From Bacteroidota bacterium (GTDB lineage: Bacteria > Bacteroidota > Bacteroidia > Chitinophagales > JADIYW01), in NCBI GenBank assembly GCA_016705125.1, contig JADIYW010000013.1, forward strand, positions 40,039 to 104,038: 64,000 nucleotides of DNA, given 5' to 3'. This document shows, piece by piece, positions 8,026 through 16,856 of this stretch. How positions within the stretch are numbered: the stretch's first letter is position 1; every line of letters starts with the position of its first letter. A program made the position numbers and the translations under genes. The notes beneath the pieces were generated by a model, which saw only the letters and a list, made by a program, of their open reading frames with translations, was not told the DNA's origin and searched no databases.

Positions 8026-9876
8026 TTATTCCGACAATTCAAGCCAACGCAATTCCAGGGTATCTAATTCATTAATTAGATTAGCTAATTTCTGACTATT
8101 TTCTTTTATTTCGGCTGCATCAAGATTTGGATTTAAAAATAATTGATTAATTGCTTCCTTTTCTTTTTCTAATTTCGGAATTCTTTTTCCTATTTCATCT
8201 AACTCCTTTTGCTCCTTAAAGCTGAGTTTCTTTTTTTCTTCATTTAACTCTATTACTTTTTTTTCAGGAACGGTATTTTGCTTTTCGTCTTTCTTTTTGT
8301 TTATTTCTTGCTCTTTTAAATAGGCTCTATATTCTCGATAAGTGCCATTAAAGTCTTTAATTTTACCCATTCCTTCTAATACAAAAAGATGGTCGGCCAT
8401 TTTATCTAACAAATACCTGTCGTGGGTTACAATGATTAAACAACCTCTGTAATCATCCAAAAAATCTTCTAGGGCATTTAAAGTTAATATGTCTAGGTCA
8501 TTGGTTGGCTCATCCAAAATAAGGAAATTGGGATTTGCCATCAAAATAGTAAGCAAATACAAACGTTTTTGCTCGCCCCCGCTTAATGTTGAAACATACG
8601 AATACTGCTGCTCTCCAGTAAATAAAAAGCGCTCTAACATTTGCGATGCGGTTATAAATCCTTTATCTGTTGGAATTACTTCTGCAATGTCTTTCACTAC
8701 TTCAATGGCTCGCATATCGCCTTTAAGGTTCATTCCCTCCTGCTTGTAATAGCCGAAGGAAATGGTTTCGCCAGTTACGATGTTTCCAGAATCACATTTT
8801 TGTAATCCGGTAATCATATCCAAGAAAGTAGATTTGCCCGTTCCATTAACACCTACAATCCCTACTCTTTCGCCTCTCATGAATTTATACGAAAAATTAT
8901 CTACAATTACCTTATCTCCAAATGCCTTTTTTACGTTGTGTAGCTCTAATATTTTGCCACCCATCCGCTGCATTCTTATTTGTAAATCTACTCTTTCATC
9001 TTTCACCTTTTCGGTTGCTCTTTCTTTTACATCTTCAAATGCATCAATTCTAGATTTAGATTTCGTCGTTCGTGCTTTTGGCTGTTTTCTTATCCAAGCC
9101 AATTCTTTACGCAATAAATTTTGTGCTTTTTCTACCGAACTTTTGTCTGATTCTTGTCTATTGGCTTTATTTTCCAAAAAATTTGAATAATTGCCTTTGT
9201 GTTTGTATATTTTCTTGTCTTCTAATTCTAATATTTCGTTACAAATATTCTCTAAAAAGTACCTATCGTGGGTAATCAATAATAGAGTAAGTGTTCGTTT
9301 CGATAAATATTCTTCCAACCATTCAATCATATCTAAATCGAGGTGGTTGGTTGGCTCATCTAGAATTAAAAAGTCTGGTTCATCAATTAAAAGCATAGCT
9401 AATGCTAATCTTTTGGTTTCGCCACCCGACAAAACTGCTGTTTTTTTATGAAAATCGGCTAAATTGAATTGCGTTAAAATTGCTTTTACTCTTGCTTCGT
9501 AATCCCACGCTTGTTTTGCCTCCATTTTTTCCATGGCATCTTCCAATGATCCAATGCCTTCAAGTGCCTGCTCGTAAGCAATTACGGTTTGAATTAATGG
9601 GTTGCTAGATGATAATATTACTTCATAAATAGATTTATTCGGGTCGAATTCGGGATTTTGTGTCAAAAAACCAACGGAATAGTTTTTATTAAATTCAATC
9701 GTTCCCGATTCGGCTGGTTCTAATCCTTGCATTATTTTTAGTAAGCTAGATTTTCCAGCTCCATTTTTGGCTATTAGTGCTACTTTTTGTCCTTGCTCAA
9801 TGAAAAAGGTAAGGTCTTCAAACAATAATCTGCTTCCGTAATATTTAGTACAATTCTTAACCGTCAATAAATTCAT
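8026..9876 (-). CDS. uup: ABC-F family ATPase, Uup-like
   Basis: A soluble protein of 616 residues with two ABC ATPase domains and no membrane segments. Domain 1 has Walker A AKNGAGKS (about 36-43), LSGGE and LDEPTNHLD. Domain 2 has GVNGTGKS, LSGGEQKR and LDEPTNDLD. The linker includes ELAWIRKQPKARTTKSK, typical of the Uup branch, and the last 90 residues form a charged coiled coil like the DNA-binding C-terminal domain of Uup. Members act on ribosomes or on DNA replication intermediates; which applies here is not visible. It is divergent from the oxidoreductase gene at 9937. Confidence 0.92.
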   Translation of the reverse strand: MNLLTVKNCTKYYGSRLLFEDLTFFIEQGQKVALIAKNGAGKSSLLKIMQGLEPAESGTIEFNKNYSVGFLTQNPEFDPNKSIYEVILSSSNPLIQTVIAYEQALEGIGSLEDAMEKMEAKQAWDYEARVKAILTQFNLADFHKKTAVLSGGETKRLALAMLLIDEPDFLILDEPTNHLDLDMIEWLEEYLSKRTLTLLLITHDRYFLENICNEILELEDKKIYKHKGNYSNFLENKANRQESDKSSVEKAQNLLRKELAWIRKQPKARTTKSKSRIDAFEDVKERATEKVKDERVDLQIRMQRMGGKILELHNVKKAFGDKVIVDNFSYKFMRGERVGIVGVNGTGKSTFLDMITGLQKCDSGNIVTGETISFGYYKQEGMNLKGDMRAIEVVKDIAEVIPTDKGFITASQMLERFLFTGEQQYSYVSTLSGGEQKRLYLLTILMANPNFLILDEPTNDLDILTLNALEDFLDDYRGCLIIVTHDRYLLDKMADHLFVLEGMGKIKDFNGTYREYRAYLKEQEINKKKDEKQNTVPEKKVIELNEEKKKLSFKEQKELDEIGKRIPKLEKEKEAINQLFLNPNLDAAEIKENSQKLANLINELDTLELRWLELSE

Positions 9877-9898
9877 AAAGAAATTTTTTTTAATGGTG

Positions 9899-9906
9899 CA
9901 AAAGTA
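9899..9906 (-). promoter_or_regulatory. candidate -7 box for uup
   Basis: On the minus strand TACTTTTG matches the Bacteroidota -7 consensus TAnnTTTG and lies about 23 bases before the uup ATG. A TTG lies 15 bases further upstream, slightly closer than the usual -33 spacing, so the call is moderate. Confidence 0.45.
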
Positions 9907-9936
9907 TTTAATTTACACTTACAAGTACATTAAATT

Positions 9937-10941
9937 ATGGATGCTATTTTTTTAGTAAAGAACGGAAAGTCAGAAATTGCCTTTGAAAGAAAGGAAATGA
10001 AGGTGTTGGAACCAAGTGATGATGAAGTAGGCGTTGAAGTTGAGGCGTTTGGATTGAATTTTGCCGATGTAATGGCAAGACTTGGATTATACAAAGATTG
10101 TCCTCCCTTACCTACCATAATTGGCTATGAAGCGGTTGGAAAGGTTATTAAAATTGGCAAAAATATTGGTCATGTTAAAATTGGGGATCGCGTAATTGCG
10201 TTTACCCGCTTCGGTGGATATGCACAATATGTGCTTACTCAGGGTGTTGCTTGTGTGAAAATAGCCGATGATTATGATATTGGAAAAGCACTCGCATTGG
10301 CTACCCAATATTGTACTGCCTATTATGCTTGTTGCGTGGCTACCAATGTATTGCCTGGCGAACGTGTTTTGGTGCAAGCCGCCGCGGGTGGTGTAGGTAC
10401 TGCTTTAGTACAATTGTGTAAATGGAAAGGTGCTATAGTTTATGGAACTGCTGGCTCACCCAAAAAATTGGAATATTTAAAGGCTCAAGGGGTAGATTTT
10501 CCAATAAATTATAATGAAAAATCAATTGATAGCGCCATTAAAGAAAAAATGGATGTTGTTTTCGATTCATTAGGCGGAAGCGATTTTAAAAAGGGATGGA
10601 ATTTGCTGGAAAGAGGCGGTCGATTAGTTGGTTATGGTGCTGCAACTCAAACTGACTCAAAAAATATTTTTGGTACTTTAAAGCTTGGCGTTGGTTTTGG
10701 AATTTATCATCCTGTTCAATTATTAATGGAATCAAAGGCATTAATTGGTGTAAATATGTTGCGTATCGCCGACTATAAACCTAATACACTGAAATATTGT
10801 ATGGAGGAAGTGGTTAAATTAGCAGAAAGTGGTATTATTGATCCCGTGGTAGGTGGAATTTATTCAATTGATAAATTAAATGAGGCGCACAATGATTTAG
10901 AAAGCAGAAAATCAGTAGGCAAATTAGGCGTTAAGTGGTAA
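9937..10941 (+). CDS. MDR-family NAD(P)H:quinone oxidoreductase (VAT1-like)
   Basis: A 334-residue medium-chain dehydrogenase/reductase without the catalytic zinc cysteines. N-terminal GroES-like domain with GLNFADVMARLGLY and GYEAVGKV; then a Rossmann domain with QAAAGGVGTALVQLCK (nucleotide-binding glycines), DVVFDSLGG and GGRLVGYGAA. The sequence resembles the VAT1 and quinone oxidoreductase branch, which reduces quinones or enones with NADPH; the true substrate is unknown. The GTG start of queG overlaps its stop by seven bases, which suggests joint transcription. Confidence 0.88.
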   Translation: MDAIFLVKNGKSEIAFERKEMKVLEPSDDEVGVEVEAFGLNFADVMARLGLYKDCPPLPTIIGYEAVGKVIKIGKNIGHVKIGDRVIAFTRFGGYAQYVLTQGVACVKIADDYDIGKALALATQYCTAYYACCVATNVLPGERVLVQAAAGGVGTALVQLCKWKGAIVYGTAGSPKKLEYLKAQGVDFPINYNEKSIDSAIKEKMDVVFDSLGGSDFKKGWNLLERGGRLVGYGAATQTDSKNIFGTLKLGVGFGIYHPVQLLMESKALIGVNMLRIADYKPNTLKYCMEEVVKLAESGIIDPVVGGIYSIDKLNEAHNDLESRKSVGKLGVKW

Positions 10942-11864
10942 GTACTGTAATTGAAGAAAATACAAAATTAGTAAAAAAAATTGCCTACGACTTAGGTTTC
11001 GACTTTGTAGGTATTTCGAAAGCCCAAAAATTAGAAAAAGAAGCAAAGCAGTTAGAAAATTGGTTACACCAAGGTAAGCATGGTAAAATGCATTATATGG
11101 AGCAATGGTTCGATAAGCGGTTGGATCCAACGCTTCTTGTTCCGGGGTCAAAATCTGTTATTTCATTAGGATATAATTACTATACAGAATCAAAGCAAAA
11201 TACTGAAAGCTTTAAATTATCTAAATATGCTTATGGTTTTGATTACCATGAAATTATAAAGAGTAAATTAAAGTTTTTTATAGATGAAATTCAACGTTTA
11301 ATTGGTGCCGTTTCGGGAAGGGCTTTTGTAGACTCTGCTCCTGTTATGGAACGACAGTGGGCTCAAAGAAGTGGTTTGGGATGGATTGGTAAAAATTCAT
11401 TACTGATAAATAAAAACAAAGGCTCTTTCTTTTTTTTGGCTGAATTAATTTTAGATATTGAATTGCAAGCCGATTTGGCAACTAAAGATTATTGTGGCAC
11501 TTGCACTAAATGTATTGATGCCTGCCCAACGGAAGCTATCGTTAATCCTTATGTGGTTGACGGTTCAAAGTGTATTTCCTATTTAACTATTGAATTAAAA
11601 GACCAAATTTTACCTACGGAATTTAAGGGCAAAATGGATAATTGGATGTTTGGTTGCGATGTTTGCCAAGATGTTTGTCCATGGAATCGATTTTCAACCC
11701 AGCATAAAGAACCTAAATTTAATCCAAATGAAAGCATGATGAATTTTTCAAAACAAGAATGGAAGGAATTAACGGAAGATGTTTTTAACCAATTATTTAA
11801 AAATTCACCCATAAAAAGAACCAAATTTGAAGGACTTAAAAGAAATATTGGTTTTTTAGAGTAG
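10935..11864 (+). CDS. queG: epoxyqueuosine reductase QueG
   Basis: QueG uses cobalamin and two [4Fe-4S] clusters to reduce epoxyqueuosine to queuosine in tRNA. The sequence has KHGKMHYMEQWFDKRLDP, VDSAPVMERQWAQRSGLGWIGKNS (substrate and cobalamin side), and two ferredoxin motifs, CGTCTKCIDACP and CDVCQDVCPW. Length is 309 residues, as usual for forms without the C-terminal HEAT extension. I accept the GTG start at 10935, because the next Met lies beyond the conserved N-terminus. It overlaps the preceding oxidoreductase gene. It pairs functionally with the QueD-like gene at 41747. Confidence 0.95.
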   Translation: MVSTVIEENTKLVKKIAYDLGFDFVGISKAQKLEKEAKQLENWLHQGKHGKMHYMEQWFDKRLDPTLLVPGSKSVISLGYNYYTESKQNTESFKLSKYAYGFDYHEIIKSKLKFFIDEIQRLIGAVSGRAFVDSAPVMERQWAQRSGLGWIGKNSLLINKNKGSFFFLAELILDIELQADLATKDYCGTCTKCIDACPTEAIVNPYVVDGSKCISYLTIELKDQILPTEFKGKMDNWMFGCDVCQDVCPWNRFSTQHKEPKFNPNESMMNFSKQEWKELTEDVFNQLFKNSPIKRTKFEGLKRNIGFLE

Positions 11865-11874
11865 TTTTTTCCTA

Positions 11875-12783
11875 TTAAACCCACTCTTTTGGTTGAAAAT
11901 AAGCCAATGTTTTCTCTTCCGGAGTGCCTTTTTCAGGATGATAATCATAAACCCACTCAGCCATTGGAGGTAATGACATTAAAATTGATTCAATCCTGCC
12001 ATTTGTTTTTAAGCCAAAATGAGTTCCTCGGTCATAAACTAAATTAAATTCTGCATAGCGGCCTCTTCTAATAAATTGCCATTTTTTATTTTCTTCATTA
12101 TACGCTTTGTCCTTATTTCTGATGCTTAATTCTTTGTAAATTGGCAGAAAACTATTGCCAACTTTCTGCATAAAATGAAAAAATTTGTTTCTTTCTTCAA
12201 CTGATTTAGGTCGTAAGTGATCATAAAAAATACCTGAAATGCCTCTCATTTCTTTTCTATGCTGAATATAAAAATATTCATCACATGTTTTTTTGAATAA
12301 GGGATAATACGATTCATCTATTTCATCACAGGCTTGTTTTATAAATTGGTGAAAAAACTTTGTGTCTGATTCGTTTGGATATGCTGGCGAAACATCTATG
12401 CCACCTCCAAACCAAGCATCTATTATTTCATTATCTGTTTTATCTCTCAATTCAAAATACCTTACATTCATGTGGATGATGGGCACAAATGGATTTTGTG
12501 GATGGATAACAATTGACACTCCAGTGGCGTGAAATATGCCATCACTTTTTTTTGTTTCATTAATAAAGTCTGGTATTGCACCAAATACATGAGAGAAATT
12601 TACACCGCCTTTTTCATAAATCGCACCATCTTTTATTACTCTAGTGTCGCCACCACCACCTTCACTACGCTCCCATTTATCACTTTTGAATGTAGATTTA
12701 CCATCAACGGATGATAAACCATCGCAAATATCATTCTGTAAACCAATTAAATATTGTTCTATTTCTTTTAAATTTGAGTTCAT
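11875..12783 (-). CDS. hemF: oxygen-dependent coproporphyrinogen-III oxidase
   Basis: HemF oxidatively decarboxylates coproporphyrinogen III to protoporphyrinogen IX in heme synthesis, using O2. Family motifs are clear: WERSEGGGGDTRV, FHATGVSIVIHPQNPFVPIIH, WFGGGIDVSPAYP, HRKEMRGISGIFYDHL, RRGRYAEFNLVYDRGTHFGL and the terminal YFQPKEWV. The 302-residue length is typical. It starts 10 bases after the end of the miaE-like gene on the same strand, so the two are likely co-transcribed. It converges on queG with a 10-base gap. Confidence 0.97.
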   Translation of the reverse strand: MNSNLKEIEQYLIGLQNDICDGLSSVDGKSTFKSDKWERSEGGGGDTRVIKDGAIYEKGGVNFSHVFGAIPDFINETKKSDGIFHATGVSIVIHPQNPFVPIIHMNVRYFELRDKTDNEIIDAWFGGGIDVSPAYPNESDTKFFHQFIKQACDEIDESYYPLFKKTCDEYFYIQHRKEMRGISGIFYDHLRPKSVEERNKFFHFMQKVGNSFLPIYKELSIRNKDKAYNEENKKWQFIRRGRYAEFNLVYDRGTHFGLKTNGRIESILMSLPPMAEWVYDYHPEKGTPEEKTLAYFQPKEWV

Positions 12784-12793
12784 TTCAATTTTT

Positions 12794-13417
12794 TTAGTGT
12801 ATCCTATCTCCTCTTAATTCTAATTTTTTCATAATCTCCTTTTCAAATTCTAACCATTCAAACCATCTCTTTTTTACGGTTTCTTGTTTAGAATAGTATA
12901 TTGCAATATCCATAAATAGCTTATAATGCATGGCTTCTGCTTTCATTAGTTTGTGGTAAAAAACTTTAAGCGATTCATCTGAAAGTTCATTGGAAAGCAG
13001 TCTAAATCGCTCGCAACTTCTGGCTTCGATTAAAGCAGACATCAATAATTTATCTGTGAATCTCTCTTCGCTTTTGCCTCCTTTGGTTGCAAATCCTTGT
13101 AATAAATTTGCGTATTCATCTTTCCGTTGGTAACCCAAACTTAAATTTCGCTTTTTTAATTCCTCCAATACCATCCTAAAATGTTCCCATTCCTCATTTA
13201 CCACAGGCGCAATTTTTTCAACCAAAAAGGTCTTTTCAGGATTCAGTTGTATATGCGAAATGCAGGTGGTTGCAGCTTTCAACTCACAATAAGCATGGTC
13301 TGTTAAAATATCCGCTATGCTCATTTCAGCTAATGAAACCCATCGAGGGTCGGTTGGAAGTTGTAATCCTAACAAAACGTAATTTTTTTGTTGCCAAAAA
13401 TAGTTTTTTTTACCCAA
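12794..13417 (-). CDS. miaE: tRNA-(ms2io6A)-hydroxylase MiaE family
   Basis: MiaE is a diiron monooxygenase that hydroxylates the isopentenyl group of ms2i6A37 in tRNA. The ferritin-like four-helix pattern is present: LTDHAYCELKAA, NEEWEHFRMVLEEL, LIEARSCERFRLL and KAEAMHYKLFMDI carry the Glu and His ligands. The family normally starts MLGLxLPTDPRWV. Here LGLQLPTDPRWV has no ATG before it, so the start is uncertain: TTG at 13417 or a TTG closer to LGLQLP. It lies upstream of hemF on the same strand; both products need oxygen. Confidence 0.9.
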   Translation of the reverse strand: MGKKNYFWQQKNYVLLGLQLPTDPRWVSLAEMSIADILTDHAYCELKAATTCISHIQLNPEKTFLVEKIAPVVNEEWEHFRMVLEELKKRNLSLGYQRKDEYANLLQGFATKGGKSEERFTDKLLMSALIEARSCERFRLLSNELSDESLKVFYHKLMKAEAMHYKLFMDIAIYYSKQETVKKRWFEWLEFEKEIMKKLELRGDRIH

Positions 13418-13534
13418 TTATTGGTTTTGTATTATGGTTTGATTCATTTTTTTTAGGTTATCTTTGGTTAAATTGATATTGAAATTTTGATAATCAATTT
13501 TTATTTGATAATTTTAAATATAAATCATTAAATT

Positions 13535-13972
13535 ATGAAGTTATACTTTTTTATCCTTATGACATTTTGTATTTCTTTTTTCTCATGCAAGAAAGAAAAT
13601 ACGCCATCTGAGCCTTTAGTTATTGATAATTCAGGTTTAGCTGGATTTGATAGTATTCAAACAAAATCATTCATTTCTGATGCCCACACTACTACGGGTA
13701 CTGTTTCTATTTATCAAAAGGATGACATGGTTGATACTTTAGCCTATGTGTTTAGAAATTTCAAAACGGATAATGGGCCAAATTTAGATGTTTGGGTTTC
13801 GGAATTAGGCATTCCAAATGCTAATTATGTAAATTTAGGAGATTTAAAATCGACAAATGGAGATTTTATTTATAAAACCCCTAAAGTTGGAAATATAACA
13901 GCCTACCCAAATTTACTTATTTGGTGTGCAGATTTTGATGTGCGTTTCGGTTATGCTGTTTTCGATTTGTAA
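13535..13972 (+). CDS. DM13 domain lipoprotein
   Basis: A 145-residue protein with a lipoprotein signal (MKLYFFILMTFCISFFSC, Cys at about 18) and one DM13 domain. Markers are HTTTGTVSIYQ, FRNFKTDNGPNLDVWVSE, YVNLGDLKSTNGDFIYKTP and NLLIWCADFDVRFGYAVFDL. The conserved Cys in IWC is present. DM13 domains are proposed to be redox or electron-transfer modules; the partner is unknown. It is probably anchored in the outer membrane or periplasm. It stands alone, upstream of mnmA by 57 bases. Confidence 0.88.
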   Translation: MKLYFFILMTFCISFFSCKKENTPSEPLVIDNSGLAGFDSIQTKSFISDAHTTTGTVSIYQKDDMVDTLAYVFRNFKTDNGPNLDVWVSELGIPNANYVNLGDLKSTNGDFIYKTPKVGNITAYPNLLIWCADFDVRFGYAVFDL

Positions 13973-14029
13973 TTTTATAATAATATAAATACTATTTTTT
14001 GAACCCACAATTCGACTTACATTTATATC

Positions 14030-15226
14030 ATGAATAAGCGGGTTGTAGTCGGTTTGTCAGGTGGTGTTGATTCCAGCGTTGCAGCATATTTGCTTTTGCA
14101 ACAAGGGTATGAAGTGATTGGTATTTTTATGAAAAACTGGCACGATACTTCCGTTACGATTAGCGAAGATTGCCCATGGTTGGAGGATAGTAATGATGCG
14201 CTAATTGTGGCTGAAAAATTAGGTATTCCCTTCCAAACCATCGATTTGAGCGAAGCCTATAGAGAAAGAATAGTGGATTATATGTTCTCGGAATATCAAA
14301 ATGGAAGGACTCCAAATCCTGATGTATTGTGTAATAGGGAAATAAAATTTGATATTTTTCTAAATGCAGCAAAGAGTCTAGGTGCTCATTTTGTTGCCAC
14401 CGGACATTACTGCCAAAAGGAAATAAGTCAGATAGATGGGGAAAATGTTTATCATCTTATTGCTGGTAAAGATACTAATAAAGATCAATCCTATTTTCTA
14501 TGTCAGCTCAACCAAGCGCAATTATCACAAGCCTTATTCCCAATTGGCCATTTAACAAAGCCAGAAGTTAGAGCTATCGCCTCAGAACAGAATCTGGTTA
14601 CCGCCGAAAAAAAGGATTCCCAAGGATTATGTTTTATTGGTAAAGTAAGACTGCCTGAATTTTTACAACAACAATTGGCACCAAAAAAGGGAAAAATAGT
14701 GGAGATTTTACCAAATTTAGACTATTTTAAAAAGCCAATTTATCAATTTGATTGTATAGAAAGTGTACAATTGCTAAAAACACTAACGACTTCTTATAAT
14801 TTGAATGAAAACGATGGTAAGATAATTGGTGAACATCAGGGAGCCCATTATTATACAATCGGTCAGCGGAAAGGATTGGCTATTGGAGGATATAAATTGC
14901 CACTTTTTATTTTGAGCACCAATACACAAACCAACACCATTTATGTGGGGCAGGGCGAAAATCATGGTGCACTAAATAGGCCAGGCTTATTTATTCCCAA
15001 AAACGATATTCATTGGTTGAGAAATGATTTGGAACTAAATATTGGAGAAAAAGTTGTTTATCAATGTCGGATACGATACAGACAAAAACTTGAAAATGTT
15101 TGTTTGTACATGCAAGAAGATGGATTATACCTAATTTTTGAAAACCTACAAAAAGCCATTACACCAGGTCAGTTTGCTGCCTGGTATAGAAATGATGAAT
15201 TAATAGGATCGGGTGTGATAGCCTAA
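14030..15226 (+). CDS. mnmA: tRNA-specific 2-thiouridylase MnmA
   Basis: MnmA adenylates and thiolates U34 of tRNA Lys, Glu and Gln. The PP-loop SGGVDSS is at residues 10-16. The catalytic cysteines are in PDVLCNREIKF and DSQGLCFIGK. The C-terminal beta domain carries GQRKGLAIGG and TPGQFAAWY. At 398 residues it is slightly longer than the E. coli protein, which is common in this phylum. ATG start; TACATTTA, a one-mismatch -7 box, lies just before it. Confidence 0.97.
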   Translation: MNKRVVVGLSGGVDSSVAAYLLLQQGYEVIGIFMKNWHDTSVTISEDCPWLEDSNDALIVAEKLGIPFQTIDLSEAYRERIVDYMFSEYQNGRTPNPDVLCNREIKFDIFLNAAKSLGAHFVATGHYCQKEISQIDGENVYHLIAGKDTNKDQSYFLCQLNQAQLSQALFPIGHLTKPEVRAIASEQNLVTAEKKDSQGLCFIGKVRLPEFLQQQLAPKKGKIVEILPNLDYFKKPIYQFDCIESVQLLKTLTTSYNLNENDGKIIGEHQGAHYYTIGQRKGLAIGGYKLPLFILSTNTQTNTIYVGQGENHGALNRPGLFIPKNDIHWLRNDLELNIGEKVVYQCRIRYRQKLENVCLYMQEDGLYLIFENLQKAITPGQFAAWYRNDELIGSGVIA

Positions 15227-15240
15227 ATAGCCTTTAGCTA

Positions 15241-15468
15241 TTAGTGATCTTTGTGTTCTATTTCGTGGTTATTCCACAATAGTTTCCCAAAAACAAAAGC
15301 TATTACAATAAACATATAAGGGAAAAATACTTTTGCCTCACTCATAGAAAGTTTTTGACCAGTATTGTAATCAAGATATGCTGATGAATTTAAATATAGA
15401 TGTGTATTGATGAAAAATACCAATGTACTTACTAACATCAAAATTGCGCCTAATGGTCTTGTTAACAT
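15241..15468 (-). CDS. small hypothetical membrane protein
   Basis: A 75-residue protein with two hydrophobic segments (about 7-24 and 47-64), a short polar loop with YLDYNTGQKLSMSEAK, and a His/Glu-rich tail. I do not recognise a family. It is convergent with mnmA (14-base gap). It lies downstream of the MFS gene on the same strand, with about 100 bases between. Coding is supported by its membrane-protein composition and ATG start only. Confidence 0.55.
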   Translation of the reverse strand: MLTRPLGAILMLVSTLVFFINTHLYLNSSAYLDYNTGQKLSMSEAKVFFPYMFIVIAFVFGKLLWNNHEIEHKDH

Positions 15469-15573
15469 AACTTATAATTTGTGTATCAAAGGTAATGGAT
15501 TACTTAAAAAAAGCAAAATTAAATAAATGTTTCCTAGCTTTTTTTTATGCACAAAAGTGAATATATGTCTTTT

Positions 15574-16770
15574 TTATTTAGCAACCTTAGCTTTATAAGC
15601 AAAAATAAGGGTTAATAAACTCAAAAAAACGGAAATATAGCCCAAGTAGGTATAATTTGAAAATGTGCCATTTGGATTTTCTACAATAATCTGACCACCA
15701 ATAAATGCAGCTAATCCCTCTCCTAATTCTATTACACAACTCCTAAGTGCCATAAAACTGCCCATTGTTGAAGCATTAACTGAAGAAGTAACGAGGGTAT
15801 TTGCTGGAATCATTCGTGCGCTGGCAAAAATAAAAAATAGTGATGTGACAAAGAATGATTCAATTATATTGATTTTTCCTAAATGTGTTAAAAGGATAAT
15901 TGGAACAAATGAACATAAAACAGTTACTAGATAAACTTTTTTTGACCCATATCGGTCTGATAATTTTCCAGAATAATATGATGCAAAAATGGTGAAAATT
16001 CCACCTATAAAATAAATTAATGGAATCCGATCTGGATTAAATCCACTATTTCTTATTAAGGAAGGTGATAAAAATGGAATTATAATAAAATGTCCTAATA
16101 TTAGTAAGAATGTCCAAATTAATGCATTGCTTTGGTTTTTATCTTTTATAACATTTCCTAATAGTGTTTTTGGACTTTTAAATCCTTTTCCTACAACTAT
16201 ATGACCATTTACATTGGGTATTAAATAAAAAGAAACAATGGTTGAAATAGTACTTACGATTCCAAAAAATATAAAAGGTACATGCCAATCACCAAATTTT
16301 GTAGAAAGAAATAAACCAAATGGCACTCCAATAATGGAGGCTACAGAAAAGGCACCTGATATTATACCCATGGCTCTTCCTTTTCTTGAAAATGGAATAA
16401 TATCGCTAACAATTGACATAATGATTCCACCAGTAACGCCTCCAAATGCGCCTGTAAAAGCTCGTGCTACCAATAATGTATGGTAAGTTTGGGCAAAACC
16501 ACACCAATAGGTTCCAATTGTAAACCCAACTAAAGTAACCATCAATACATGTTTTCGATCATATTTATCCATAAACATGGCACTTATAAAACCCATTATG
16601 CCAGCTAATATGGAATAAATGGAAATCAAAAAACTGAATTGACTAGGAGAAATGGACAGTTTTCGCATTAGCTCATCACCCAATGGAAGCATTATTATAA
16701 AATCCATTATATGCGCAAAAAATGCAAATGCCAGTAGGAATAATAATCTATCTTCGCTTTTTTGTGTCAT
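15574..16770 (-). CDS. MFS transporter
   Basis: A 398-residue protein with twelve predicted membrane segments. It has the MFS loop motif MDKYDRKHVL between helices 2 and 3 and a repeat of that loop, GKLSDRYGSKKVYL, in the second half. GAFGGVTGGIIMSIVSDIIPFSRKGRAMG resembles sugar or drug efflux members such as the AraJ group. It lies downstream of galK on the same strand by about 86 bases, so it could carry galactose or a related sugar, but substrate is inferred from position only. Confidence 0.88.
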   Translation of the reverse strand: MTQKSEDRLLFLLAFAFFAHIMDFIIMLPLGDELMRKLSISPSQFSFLISIYSILAGIMGFISAMFMDKYDRKHVLMVTLVGFTIGTYWCGFAQTYHTLLVARAFTGAFGGVTGGIIMSIVSDIIPFSRKGRAMGIISGAFSVASIIGVPFGLFLSTKFGDWHVPFIFFGIVSTISTIVSFYLIPNVNGHIVVGKGFKSPKTLLGNVIKDKNQSNALIWTFLLILGHFIIIPFLSPSLIRNSGFNPDRIPLIYFIGGIFTIFASYYSGKLSDRYGSKKVYLVTVLCSFVPIILLTHLGKINIIESFFVTSLFFIFASARMIPANTLVTSSVNASTMGSFMALRSCVIELGEGLAAFIGGQIIVENPNGTFSNYTYLGYISVFLSLLTLIFAYKAKVAK

Positions 16771-16856
16771 GAGGGCTCAAAAATAAGGGATTATTTGTAA
16801 AATATTGAATTATAATATTCTACACCTAATTGAACATAAATAATGATAAAAATACG

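Noticed and set aside
8489..9451. Several plus-strand open frames across the uup-like gene
   Set aside because: They mirror conserved ABC motifs on the other strand and overlap one another; no separate coding signal.
10108..10377. 89-residue minus-strand open frame over the MDR oxidoreductase
   Set aside because: It is a reverse-frame shadow of a conserved gene.
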